Virus record (IMG/VR): IMGVR_UViG_3300042446_000807
Location: 1-34,849 of that record
Source of the DNA: a virus
Strand: one strand, 5' to 3'
DNA length: 34,849 nt
Shown here piece by piece: positions 1 through 8,894 of this stretch; position 1 is the stretch's first letter; every line of letters begins with the position of its first letter. The position numbers and the translations under genes are program-made. Under the pieces are notes generated by a model. The model was given only the letters and a program-made list of their open reading frames with translations, did no database searches and was not told where the DNA came from.

Positions 1-539
1 GTAAAAAAGGAATAGTATTTCCATACACCCCAGTAATAACTTCTTCTATGACTACTGAATATAGTCAATACGATCTAATCCATAGTAACTATCCTATTCA
101 AAGTTTTGTAAGACACAGACCAGGTAATATAAATATAACTGCACAATTTGTTAATCAAACATTGGAAGATTCACGATATACTGCTGGAGTTTTGCATTTT
201 TTAAGTGTGGTTATGAAAATGCACTTTGGAACTCAAGATACTAATGCCGGAACACCGCCACCATTGTTAGAATTTTCTGCATATGGGTTGACTAATTTTA
301 GTCGTGTTCCAGTATTTGTTAGTACTTTTTCTACAACTTATCCAGACGATGTAGATTATGTTTCGTTCAACGTGAATACAACAGGTAGAACTGATGAGGC
401 TGGTTCGTATAATATAAATCTACCAGCAATGATGTCAATAACTATAGAATTATTACCACACTATCCAGCCAATATACAAAATACATTTGATCTTACTACT
501 TTTGCAAATGGTAATCTTTATTCAGCAGGATTTATTTAA
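1..539 (+). CDS. Baseplate tail-tube cap/junction protein, T4 gp48/gp54-like, 5'-truncated
   Basis: Partial gene: the frame is open from base 3, upstream of the first in-window ATG at 48, and reads K-K-G-I-V-F-P-Y-T-P-V-I before it. The real start therefore lies before the window and the ATG at 48 is internal. The recognisable pattern is FPYTP, then HSNYPI, a TAQF strand, a helix with KMHFG, GTPPPLLEFSAYG, and DDVDYV, ending in a beta-rich tail. I know this pattern from T4-like baseplate proteins that cap the baseplate and start the tail tube. By family knowledge it joins the central hub to the tube and sheath. gp48 is favoured over gp54, but the two cannot be separated on this fragment. The stop overlaps the gp53 start as TAATG, suggesting translational coupling. 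Confidence 0.7.
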   Translation, partial: KKGIVFPYTPVITSSMTTEYSQYDLIHSNYPIQSFVRHRPGNINITAQFVNQTLEDSRYTAGVLHFLSVVMKMHFGTQDTNAGTPPPLLEFSAYGLTNFSRVPVFVSTFSTTYPDDVDYVSFNVNTTGRTDEAGSYNINLPAMMSITIELLPHYPANIQNTFDLTTFANGNLYSAGFI

Positions 540-832
540 TGGCAACGCAATATAAAAATAACAGCGTATATAAAAACACAAAGTTAAGAAAATATTATTT
601 GGATATATTCGAACCCCCAATAATGTCTAATTTAGAAAATTATAATACTATTACATTAGAATCAAAATATAATTATAGACCAGATTTACTAGCATATGAT
701 TTGTATGGGCAAAGTGAATTATGGTGGATTTTTACATTTTATAATAGAGATACAATAAAAAATCCAATATATGATTTTAAAACAGGAACACAAATAAAAA
801 TACCAAAAAATATATCAGATATAGGATTTTAA
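539..832 (+). CDS. 53: Baseplate wedge subunit gp53
   Basis: 97 residues; the T4 protein is about twice as long, so this is the compact form seen in divergent T4-like phages. The diagnostic stretch is Y-N-Y-R-P-D-L-L-A-Y-D-L-Y-G followed by SELWWIFTFYN and a C-terminal G-T-x-I-K-I-P. This is the gp53/LysM-like core in which a short segment says which subunit to bind. In T4, gp53 completes the wedge and bridges wedges around the hub. The start ATG overlaps the preceding stop by one base (TAATG), with an AGGA about nine bases upstream inside the previous gene. It is followed two bases later by the GTG start of the hub-like gene, so the three appear co-translated. Confidence 0.88.
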   Translation: MATQYKNNSVYKNTKLRKYYLDIFEPPIMSNLENYNTITLESKYNYRPDLLAYDLYGQSELWWIFTFYNRDTIKNPIYDFKTGTQIKIPKNISDIGF

Positions 833-834
833 CA

Positions 835-2745
835 GTGAGCTATTTACCAAACCCTTTGAATAATTATTCAACTTATTCCTATAATATTGCATTATATATG
901 GTTAATCCAACAAAAGTCGGTAACATAAATGATTTGTCTAACAAAATATTAATTGCTGATAATTCAAAAATAGCAAACTATAATATACAATCTGTTGAAC
1001 AAATACATACTGTAGGAAATGATATCGTAAGAGCATCATATGCGAATAGATTTGATATAACAATAACAGAACCGAATGGAACTACATTTTTTAGCAAAAT
1101 AGTAATGTCGGCACAGGAGTTACAGATATACAATCATATATCTGCAATGTATATAATTGAAATAACATTTCCTGCAAGAGACAATCAAAATAAACCAACT
1201 AGATATCCTTCTAAATTTTATTATCCAGTAATTTTTACTACAGTGACTGCAAATATAGATAAAGGTGGTAGCACCTATAATATAGTTGCATATGAAAATT
1301 CTACTACAGGATATAGTTACTTAAATGTAGTTTCAAAATCAACACTTTCTATAACAGGAAGTACAGTTGGAGAAGTTATAACAGAACTTAATAATGCATT
1401 AAATCGTGCAGAAGAAATAAGTTGGATAACTGATATTAATACACAACACAAAAATGAATATGAAATAACATTTGATGCCGATACCAAAGATTGGGAACGC
1501 TGGCCTATAGAATCTGCTGGTGAAAAAATAAATTCAGATTATATAAGTACAGATGGTGACAAAATAATATTTAACATGATCTATGGAACAGATATAACAG
1601 AATTTATCGGGATCATATTAAAATCAACGGTCGAAGGTAAAAAAATACCAGCATATGCTGGTGGCACTATTCGTGCAAATCCAAGTGAGCCAGCTACTAG
1701 TGGAGCATCTAAAATTCCATATACATACAAAGTTATTTCAAATATAACAAATACCCAATATGATTTTTTAAAAAACGATTATGCTAAAAAAATAAATTAT
1801 AAAATAAAAAAACATTTAGCTACAAGTTTAATAGTTGATCCAGCATATGTCGCACAAACAGTAGGAAAGCCTGCCGAACAACAAGTTAGAATATCTAGCT
1901 TAAGAGATTCTGGAATGCTTCGTAAAAGATACGATTATTTATTTACTGGTCGCAATACAGAAGTGATAAATTTAGATATGAAATTGCAAAATACATTTTA
2001 TACAATGACACCAGTATATGGTGGACAAATTAATGATCCTATTCAAAATGCAACACAGGGAAATACTCCTACCGCAATACAAGAAAAAATAAAAAATATG
2101 TCTCAATTAAAAAGTAGAATTGTAGAATTTTCCAGAGCAATATCTTCCCGAATTGATCCATTTGTTAAAAGAGAATTAGAACGACAACTTGAAAATGCCA
2201 AACAAGAATTCCAAACAATGTTTGTTCCAGAAGATATATTGTCATGTAAATCTCCTATTATGCCATGTCATCCAGATAAGTCGGCACAAGCAACAACATC
2301 AGGACCAAATACCAATTCAAATGAGAGTAGCGAACTTATGATGGGTGCAGTTAATGCAAATATTCAAAATAGTGGTGATTTACTAGAAATAGAAATAAAT
2401 GTAAAGGGAGACCCATACTGGTTGGGAAAACCAAATAGTTTTTATTCTTATAGTATAGCAGATGATTTGGCAGATTATGAAATTGGTGGAAATATGTTTT
2501 ATCTACGAGTTAATTTACCAACAAACGAAACAGCTAATGGAAGAAGGCTAGTTCAACCAGACTTTACATTAACTGGTGTATATCGCGTAATAAATATAAT
2601 ATCACAATTTAGAAATGGCATGTTCACTCAATTTTTAAAAGCGTATAGAGATACGAGCATACAACCTGAACTAGTTTTGTCAGAGTTAGAAAATAATAAT
2701 AATAAAACTAAACCGTATTCAGAACCAATTGTTGGCCCACGATGA
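835..2745 (+). CDS. Baseplate hub-like virion structural protein
   Basis: 636 residues with a GTG start; TAGGA lies eight bases upstream. The N-terminus has the NPLNNYSTYSYNIALYM pattern I associate with large structural proteins located just before the gp5 spike gene in marine T4-like phages. Residues about 420-465 are helical and charged, possibly a coiled coil. The C-terminal part carries E-I-N-V-K-G-D-P-Y-W-L-G followed by a VNLP strand, a G-V-Y-R-V motif and a long final strand, a layout common in tail hub proteins. By position between gp53 and gp5 it probably does the job of T4 gp27 (trimeric hub ring holding the spike), but I see no direct gp27 sequence match. Function is inferred mainly from context. 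Confidence 0.6.
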   Translation: MSYLPNPLNNYSTYSYNIALYMVNPTKVGNINDLSNKILIADNSKIANYNIQSVEQIHTVGNDIVRASYANRFDITITEPNGTTFFSKIVMSAQELQIYNHISAMYIIEITFPARDNQNKPTRYPSKFYYPVIFTTVTANIDKGGSTYNIVAYENSTTGYSYLNVVSKSTLSITGSTVGEVITELNNALNRAEEISWITDINTQHKNEYEITFDADTKDWERWPIESAGEKINSDYISTDGDKIIFNMIYGTDITEFIGIILKSTVEGKKIPAYAGGTIRANPSEPATSGASKIPYTYKVISNITNTQYDFLKNDYAKKINYKIKKHLATSLIVDPAYVAQTVGKPAEQQVRISSLRDSGMLRKRYDYLFTGRNTEVINLDMKLQNTFYTMTPVYGGQINDPIQNATQGNTPTAIQEKIKNMSQLKSRIVEFSRAISSRIDPFVKRELERQLENAKQEFQTMFVPEDILSCKSPIMPCHPDKSAQATTSGPNTNSNESSELMMGAVNANIQNSGDLLEIEINVKGDPYWLGKPNSFYSYSIADDLADYEIGGNMFYLRVNLPTNETANGRRLVQPDFTLTGVYRVINIISQFRNGMFTQFLKAYRDTSIQPELVLSELENNNNKTKPYSEPIVGPR

Positions 2746-2759
2746 TAGGAACAATATAA

Positions 2760-4502
2760 ATGGCATCAACAAAAAACACATATAACAAAAAAGTAAGAGA
2801 CAATTATAATCAGAATATTAATACCAATGGTATCAATATTCCAGCAGGAATATATTTAGGTATAGTAGTTTCAAACATAGACCCCCAACCAGAATTGGGG
2901 CTAGGCAGAATTAAAGTTCATATAAGTAGTTTATATTCTCCAATTACCCCAATGGGAATGACAGGTGCTTCTAGTTCTACTAATTCAAGTGCAACGCCAA
3001 GTCAGTCAAGTAATCCAAATATTAGTGCAACCGCAGAAGAATTTTTAGGTGCAGTTTGGTGTCTTAGAATTACTCCATTTGGCGGAACATATACAGATGG
3101 TGGAAACCAAATGTCTAGTGGTATGTTTTATCCTGCCCCAGATATTGGTAATCGTGTGGTTGTAGCGTTTTCTGGCGACTTTGACAAAGGTATTATTTTA
3201 GGAGTAATACCAAATCGTGTAGAAAACATGGCTGGTCCTACTGCAAAACAAACAACAGAAGGAACTATTACTGCTGCATATGATATTCCTAATACTAGAA
3301 CAAGAGAAGGAGAAAAAGCACCAGAGCATCCGCAAGCAACTGCATTGCGAGAACAAGGATTAAATGATGATTCTATTCGCGGCCCAAGTCAATCAAATCC
3401 TTTACGAGATTCTAATGCAAAAATAGTTGCTATTAGTTCTCCAAAAGGTCATTCTATGACATTAGATGATGGAACTTTTGAAGATGATACTAGCAATAAT
3501 ATAAGAATAAGAACTGGACGCGGTGCACAAATGCTAATGGACGATAATCATGGTTTTATTTATATTATAAATCAAAATGGATCGGCTTGGATGGAACTTA
3601 ATAGAAATGGTGATATTGATATATTTTCTGGTGGAAGTATTAATATTCACACTGCGGGAAATTTTAACGTACACTCTGATGGTAGTATAAATTTTCAAGC
3701 ACAAGCTGGAATTAATATGAAAACTTGTGGAAATTATCGTGTAGAAACGTCTGGTGGAAATATAGATATGTATTCTTCTAATAATGTTAATATTACTGCG
3801 GATGTTAATGGTAATTTAAAAATGCCAGGTGGCATTAAAGTAACTTCAGATCGTATAGATTTAAATGGTGCAGTTGCAGAAACGGCAGCAAAGCCAGAAT
3901 CAGGTTCATTGATTGGAAACAAAAATGTAACAGAAAGTATTTCTAGCAGAGTCCCAGAGCGAGAACCATGGAGTGGGCATTTGGATTATGGTTTAGTAAA
4001 TGTATCTACTGGTGGATTAACTGAAGATCAATCTACTTATCCCGGTGCACCAATTGACCCACAAGGTGCAAACGTAGAATACCCTCCTGCCGATCCCAAT
4101 TTTCCAAGTGGGTATATAAGATTTAGGGACAGTGTTAATAGAAGAATTGATCCATCGTTGTTATCAGTAGTAGAAGATATAGCTAGACAATTTGGAAGAC
4201 CATTAGTAATTTCAAGCGGTTTTAGAACACCAACTACAAACACTGGTGCAAAAAACAGTATGCACTTAAAAGGTCGTGCGGTTGACATCAGTTCAGAAGG
4301 ATTATCTAATGCCGATAGATTAGAATTAATAGCTATTGCAAGTAGCAAAGGCATTGGTGGCATTGGAGTATATAGTGGTGGTAGCCTTCACTTTGATAAT
4401 GGTAGCCGCAGAGCATGGGGCGATAGTTTTAGCTATGATAGATCAATTCCAAGCTATGCCAGAGCCGCATTGGCATCACATGCAGGAAAGGCATCGGTAT
4501 GA
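2760..4502 (+). CDS. 5: gp5-like central spike protein with C-terminal M15 peptidase domain
   Basis: 580 residues. Domains in order: an OB-fold at about 28-155 (GIYLGIVVSN ... GRIKV ... PDIGNRVVVAFSGDFDKGIILG); a VgrG/gp5-type strand region at about 220-285 (SPKGHSMTLDDG, RTGRGAQMLMDDNHGFIYI); a beta-helix at about 285-370 with short repeats such as GSINIHTAGN; and a C-terminal D-Ala-D-Ala carboxypeptidase-like M15 domain at about 450-560. The M15 signature is intact: SGFR (R489), SMHLKGRAVDIS giving zinc ligands H502 and D509, and SLHFD with H544. In T4 gp5 the lytic domain is a lysozyme placed between OB fold and beta-helix. Here no lysozyme lies inside, and a peptidase is attached after the helix. 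It likely pierces the outer membrane and cuts peptide cross-links. TAGGA precedes the ATG. The stop overlaps the next start (ATGA). Confidence 0.88.
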   Translation: MASTKNTYNKKVRDNYNQNINTNGINIPAGIYLGIVVSNIDPQPELGLGRIKVHISSLYSPITPMGMTGASSSTNSSATPSQSSNPNISATAEEFLGAVWCLRITPFGGTYTDGGNQMSSGMFYPAPDIGNRVVVAFSGDFDKGIILGVIPNRVENMAGPTAKQTTEGTITAAYDIPNTRTREGEKAPEHPQATALREQGLNDDSIRGPSQSNPLRDSNAKIVAISSPKGHSMTLDDGTFEDDTSNNIRIRTGRGAQMLMDDNHGFIYIINQNGSAWMELNRNGDIDIFSGGSINIHTAGNFNVHSDGSINFQAQAGINMKTCGNYRVETSGGNIDMYSSNNVNITADVNGNLKMPGGIKVTSDRIDLNGAVAETAAKPESGSLIGNKNVTESISSRVPEREPWSGHLDYGLVNVSTGGLTEDQSTYPGAPIDPQGANVEYPPADPNFPSGYIRFRDSVNRRIDPSLLSVVEDIARQFGRPLVISSGFRTPTTNTGAKNSMHLKGRAVDISSEGLSNADRLELIAIASSKGIGGIGVYSGGSLHFDNGSRRAWGDSFSYDRSIPSYARAALASHAGKASV

Positions 4503-5218
4503 TAAAAATTGTATCGCCACCATATAGAATACAATGGGAAACATTTAGCAATGTAGACAGATTTAAATCTGATTTTAAAGTTTTAACACCTTTAGTTCAA
4601 TGTTCAGATGAATTGATACCTATAGTATTATCTAATTCTAGATTTAGAATGTATAGATATCAAGATACAGTAACAAATTTTTATAAAATAGGATATGGAT
4701 ATGGAAATTCAAATACTCCATATGGTATGACAGAAAGCGAAGCATATGGTGAATGGATAGCAGAATTCAAGAAAAAAGAATCAAGCTTACAAAAACAATT
4801 ACCAATACCGTCTATTACTGTTAGCCAATTCGATGCATTGTTGTCTTTATATTTTACAACTGGTTCGTGGAGAACTATAGAATCTGATGAAGGAATTTAT
4901 GATATAAGTTCTGCTATAAAAAACATGCAATGGTCATTGGTTGCTGATATGATAGCAAATGGAAAAGTCAATAGAACACAGAGACAATTAGAAGCAAAAC
5001 TGTTAATGTTGGGTGATTATAGAACAGATAAATCTAGAAATTGGCTAAGAAACGAAGGCATTCAATATACCAGAACAACATATATTAGAGGAATAACTGA
5101 CGCCTTAGCAAAAAAACAAGCAGAGATTTCATATTACAGACAGACAATGGGTACATATTTACCAAACTTGACTGAAAATAAAAAAAGAGAAATTTCAAAC
5201 CTAGCTACCAAAATATAA
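4499..5218 (+). CDS. GH24 lysozyme-like protein lacking catalytic residues, probably structural
   Basis: 239 residues, overlapping the gp5-like gene by four bases (ATGA). Residues about 45-130 align with the T4 lysozyme fold: MYRYQDTVTNFYKIGYGYG resembles the T4 YKDT...TIGIGH segment, followed by MTESEAYGEWIAEF (EA helix) and a QFDALLSLYFTTGSW helix resembling the QxALxSFxxNxG helix. By manual alignment the catalytic Glu11 of T4 lysozyme is S47, Thr26 is K63 and His31 is Y68; only Asp20 is kept (D56). So it looks like an inactive muramidase. Position directly after the spike gene suggests a detached form of the gp5 lysozyme domain that kept a structural role in the baseplate centre. An alternative is that catalysis uses other residues such as E38. 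Confidence 0.55.
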   Translation: MIKIVSPPYRIQWETFSNVDRFKSDFKVLTPLVQCSDELIPIVLSNSRFRMYRYQDTVTNFYKIGYGYGNSNTPYGMTESEAYGEWIAEFKKKESSLQKQLPIPSITVSQFDALLSLYFTTGSWRTIESDEGIYDISSAIKNMQWSLVADMIANGKVNRTQRQLEAKLLMLGDYRTDKSRNWLRNEGIQYTRTTYIRGITDALAKKQAEISYYRQTMGTYLPNLTENKKREISNLATKI

Positions 5219-5251
5219 AAAAACACATATTTAAACTTCATAAATAGATAT

Positions 5252-5617
5252 ATGGCAAACAAATTTATAGGTTATTCAACAGTAGATAAAGATTTTGGTA
5301 GTGTTACATTGGAAGATGTAGAACTAGCCAAACGAGATTTATTAAATCATTTTAACACTAAAAAAGGCGAAAGATTAGGCGAACCACAGTTTGGTAGTAT
5401 ATTGCCTTTTTTGGTGTTTGAACCATTAGACGACGATACTATATTTGCGGCAGAAGATGACGTAAGAGATGTAGTAAATTTTGATCCAAGATGGAAATTA
5501 CTTAACGTTGATGTTATAGTGGGAGAACATACAATAGAATGCAATCTATTGTTAGAGTATGTTCCTAATACAACTGTTGAGAAATTATATCTAAAATACA
5601 CAACAGAAGAAAGATAA
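5252..5617 (+). CDS. 25: Baseplate wedge subunit gp25
   Basis: 121 residues, close to the T4 length. The protein is clearly gp25/TssE-like: an N-terminal helix (DVELAKRDLLNHFNTKKGER), GEPQFGSILPFLVFEPLDD, and the core motif equivalent to EPR seen as F-D-P-R at 77-80, followed by WKLLNVDV strands. The Glu of EPR is replaced by Asp, a conservative change. In T4 gp25 sits with gp6 and gp53 at the inner baseplate and nucleates the contractile sheath. There is a 33-base gap from the previous gene, unusually long for this cluster. It holds CATAAATA but no clear Shine-Dalgarno sequence. Confidence 0.92.
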   Translation: MANKFIGYSTVDKDFGSVTLEDVELAKRDLLNHFNTKKGERLGEPQFGSILPFLVFEPLDDDTIFAAEDDVRDVVNFDPRWKLLNVDVIVGEHTIECNLLLEYVPNTTVEKLYLKYTTEER

Positions 5618-5620
5618 AAT

Positions 5621-8600
5621 ATGTCACAAATTGCAAGACAACGAAATCTATTTACAGCAGAAGATTTTACAGTAATATATGATAGCTTTAAGCAAGCTAA
5701 TTTTCAATCATATGATTACGATACTATAAGAACTGCAATGGTAGAATATATAAGAAATCGTTATCCAGAAAACTTTAATGATTGGATAAAATCTAGCGAA
5801 TTTGTTGCGTTACTAGAATTAATGTCATTCTTAGGACATAACTTAGCATTTCGGGCAGATTTAAGTGTAAGAGAAAACTTTTTAAGTACTGCAGAAAGAC
5901 GAGAAAGTGTATTACGTATAGCAGATTTTCTTGGATATAATCCAGCTAGACCATATCCTTCTTCTGGATTATTAAAAATAAAATCAATTAAAACAACACA
6001 GAATGTATATGACATTAAAGGAAAGTCTTTAAAAAATAAAACAAAAATGTATTACGACGAAACCGATCAATCTAGCTATCAAGATTTTTTGTTAATATTA
6101 AATGAAGTTTTTTCAGGAACCAATAAATTTGGATCACCATCAAGTACTGCATATATTGATGGAATTGAAACACATGTATATCAACTTAACAATACCACTA
6201 ATACTGCTAGAAATGCAGCTATGTCTTTTAGAGCAAGAGTAAATGGAATACAGCAGAATTTTGAAATACACAATACTGATATTTCATCTGATAAAAAAGT
6301 ATTAATTGAACCATCACCGAATCCATCGCGTGGTTTCAATGTAGTATATAAAAATGATAGACAAGGATTATTAAGCACTGATACTGGATTTTTTGTTTCT
6401 TTTAAACAAGGAACTACTGAAAATTATGATTATGTTATAAATTCACCAATACCAAATATGTCAATTGATGTATTGGCTCAAAATATTAACAATATTGATG
6501 TTTGGGTTCAAAATGTTGATGAAAGTGGATATATTATAAGTGAATGGACAAAAGTAGATAGAGAATATGGTGCTAGTGCATTATTCAATACATTAAATAA
6601 AAATATAAGAAAAATATTTTCCGTAAAGACATTACAGAATAATAGCGTTAGCGTAGTATTTGGTGATGGAAATTTTGCAGAAATGCCTTCTGGAATTATT
6701 AGAATATGGTATAGAAGCAGTTTAAATCAGTCATATGTAATAAATACAGACGATATCGGAACTGTTAGCTTTTCGTTAAATTATGTTGGTTCTGATAATA
6801 ACGAGTATACTGTTACATTTACTGCCGAATTGGAAGATTTGGTGACTAATGCTAGTTCTGCCGAAAGTCTAGTATCAATAAAAGAAAACGCTGGGCGTGT
6901 GTTTTCCACACAAGACAGAATGATTACTGCTGCTGATTATAACGTGTATCCACTATCTGCAACAAATAATGTAATAAAAATAAAAAGCGTAAATCGAACA
7001 TATAGCGGACATAGCAGATTCTTAAAATTAAATGATCCAACGACACAATATCAAAACGCAAACTTGTTTGGAGACGACGGCTATATATATTATGAAAATA
7101 TTTTGGGAAAAGACATAATACCATTTTCTACTACATATACAAAAAATCAGATATACGATCTATATGTTAAAAAAATAATAGAAAATCCAGAATTAATAAA
7201 TTTTTATTATAATAAGTTTAATCCATATGTAATTACTTATCTTACTGCTAACTTTAATGCCACTAAATTTGAATGGCAACAAATAACAAGTGGACCGAAT
7301 TCTAGTTCTGGTTATTTTACAAGAATTGCAGAACCATTTAACACATCTGGAACTGAATCTGTTATACGCCGTGTTGGTATGTTGTCTGATTTCCAAGAAT
7401 TGCAAAACTTTGCAAAAGGATCAATCGTAGAATTTATCGACCCTGTTAATAACAACGAGTCAATATGGGCTAGAGTTATAGATATTTTTCAAGATGGTCT
7501 TGGATTAGATGATTCTTTTGGAAATGTTACTGGAATAGATGCTAAAGGACATGGTTCTATAAAACTATCAAAATTAATTCCAGATGGATTTGTATTAAAA
7601 AGTATGTATTATTCATATAATAAAAAGTTTACTGAGTCTGAAAAAATTGATATTATAGCAGAACTCACAAATAAAAACACATTTGGTATACGTTATGATT
7701 ATAATTCATTATCATGGAAAATAATATCTGCCAGTAATCTTGCTAATTTAACGGCAAATAGTGCAAATAATTTTAGTTTAGATAATGCAGGAAACCTTTC
7801 TGGAAACAACGTAGATAATAGTTGGTTAATTAGATTAGATTATCAAGCAGATAGTTGGTCTATAACTTACAGAAAATTTAGAATAATATTTGGTAGCGAA
7901 AATACATTAAGATTCTATAATCAAAATTATAAACAAAAGTTTAATATCGAAACTGGAAAACCAGAAAGAGATAAAATAAAAATATTAGCTGTAAACACAA
8001 CTAGTTCAACAGTATCAACACCAATAAACCGCTCAATTGATTTGTTTATATATAACTATTTTTCAGAACCCAATGGATATACTGACGATCATAAGGTAAT
8101 TGTAACACTATCAGATATAGATAATGACGGATATCCAGATAATCCAATGGCTTTGGAAACTTTTATAGATGTTAATAAAATAAATCTAGGAAAATTTGTA
8201 GAAGATGGATATTCATATACTGCATATTCTCCTGTAGGAAATATACAAGTCGATGGAAGAAACAATATAAAATATCAGTTTACTCGAATAGCCGATACTG
8301 AACAAAGAATAGACCCTGCTGTATCTAATATCATAGATACTTTTGTTTTAACTAAAAATTATGACACGTTGTATAGAAATTGGATAAAAGTAGATAGAAA
8401 CTTAGAAAATATACCGACAGCACCTACTAGTGATGATTTATCAATTCAATTCAATAATATTGAAAGTAAGAAAAGTATAAGTGATACAGTTATCTATCGG
8501 AGTGTAAAATATAAATCATTATTTGGATCAACATCAGATGTAGGATTACAAGCCAAATTTAGAGTAGTTAAAAGTGCAGGAACTAGCTTAACTGATGTAG

Positions 8601-8884
8601 AAATAAAAAGCAGAGTAATGGAAAATATACAAAACTTTTTTGATATAAATAATTGGGACTTCGGAGAAACTTTTTATTTTACAGAAATGGCTGCTTATAT
8701 ACATAACAAAATGGCTGGTATAGTTGGAAGTATGGTAATTGTACCAGTACAAGAAAGCAGTGCATTTGGAAACTTATTTCAAGTAACACCAAACAGTGAT
8801 GAGTTGTTTATTCCAGATGTTAGCTTAGATAATATAGAACTAGTAACCTCATATACTGAAGACAATTTAAGAATAAGAAGATAA
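5621..8884 (+). CDS. 6: Baseplate wedge subunit gp6 (baseplate J-like), enlarged
   Basis: 1087 residues versus about 660 in T4. The N-terminus carries the gp6 hallmark: an FxAEDF start, YDYDTIRTAMVEYIR, FNDWIKSSEFVALLELMSFLG, AFRADLSVRENFL, and TAERRESVLRIADFLGYNPARPYPS. The central part has the baseplate-J type VVFGDGNFAEMP segment and a TAEDL/T-A-A-D-Y-N-V-Y-P stretch. The C-terminus (SVKYKSLFGSTSDVGLQAKFRV ... FDINNWDFGETFYFTEMAAYIHNKM) matches the gp6/W-family end that dimerises. In T4, gp6 forms the inner iris ring of the wedge. Extra length lies mostly in the middle (about residues 470-900), with serine/asparagine-rich strands. It starts three bases after gp25 and the giant gene follows ten bases later. 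Confidence 0.9.
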   Translation: MSQIARQRNLFTAEDFTVIYDSFKQANFQSYDYDTIRTAMVEYIRNRYPENFNDWIKSSEFVALLELMSFLGHNLAFRADLSVRENFLSTAERRESVLRIADFLGYNPARPYPSSGLLKIKSIKTTQNVYDIKGKSLKNKTKMYYDETDQSSYQDFLLILNEVFSGTNKFGSPSSTAYIDGIETHVYQLNNTTNTARNAAMSFRARVNGIQQNFEIHNTDISSDKKVLIEPSPNPSRGFNVVYKNDRQGLLSTDTGFFVSFKQGTTENYDYVINSPIPNMSIDVLAQNINNIDVWVQNVDESGYIISEWTKVDREYGASALFNTLNKNIRKIFSVKTLQNNSVSVVFGDGNFAEMPSGIIRIWYRSSLNQSYVINTDDIGTVSFSLNYVGSDNNEYTVTFTAELEDLVTNASSAESLVSIKENAGRVFSTQDRMITAADYNVYPLSATNNVIKIKSVNRTYSGHSRFLKLNDPTTQYQNANLFGDDGYIYYENILGKDIIPFSTTYTKNQIYDLYVKKIIENPELINFYYNKFNPYVITYLTANFNATKFEWQQITSGPNSSSGYFTRIAEPFNTSGTESVIRRVGMLSDFQELQNFAKGSIVEFIDPVNNNESIWARVIDIFQDGLGLDDSFGNVTGIDAKGHGSIKLSKLIPDGFVLKSMYYSYNKKFTESEKIDIIAELTNKNTFGIRYDYNSLSWKIISASNLANLTANSANNFSLDNAGNLSGNNVDNSWLIRLDYQADSWSITYRKFRIIFGSENTLRFYNQNYKQKFNIETGKPERDKIKILAVNTTSSTVSTPINRSIDLFIYNYFSEPNGYTDDHKVIVTLSDIDNDGYPDNPMALETFIDVNKINLGKFVEDGYSYTAYSPVGNIQVDGRNNIKYQFTRIADTEQRIDPAVSNIIDTFVLTKNYDTLYRNWIKVDRNLENIPTAPTSDDLSIQFNNIESKKSISDTVIYRSVKYKSLFGSTSDVGLQAKFRVVKSAGTSLTDVEIKSRVMENIQNFFDINNWDFGETFYFTEMAAYIHNKMAGIVGSMVIVPVQESSAFGNLFQVTPNSDELFIPDVSLDNIELVTSYTEDNLRIRR

Positions 8885-8894
8885 GGATAATATA

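Noticed and set aside
4336-4527. 63-codon + strand frame across the gp5-like/lysozyme-like junction
   Set aside because: Overlaps two well-supported genes; its composition looks like an off-frame reading.
5372-5400. GEPQFGS read as a broken EPR motif in gp25
   Set aside because: The EPR equivalent is the later F-D-P-R at residues 77-80, so the core motif is essentially kept.
8644-8651. Another exact TATAAATA, inside gp6
   Set aside because: Lies within coding sequence about 240 bases before the next start, with no ribosome site after it; likely chance in AT-rich DNA.
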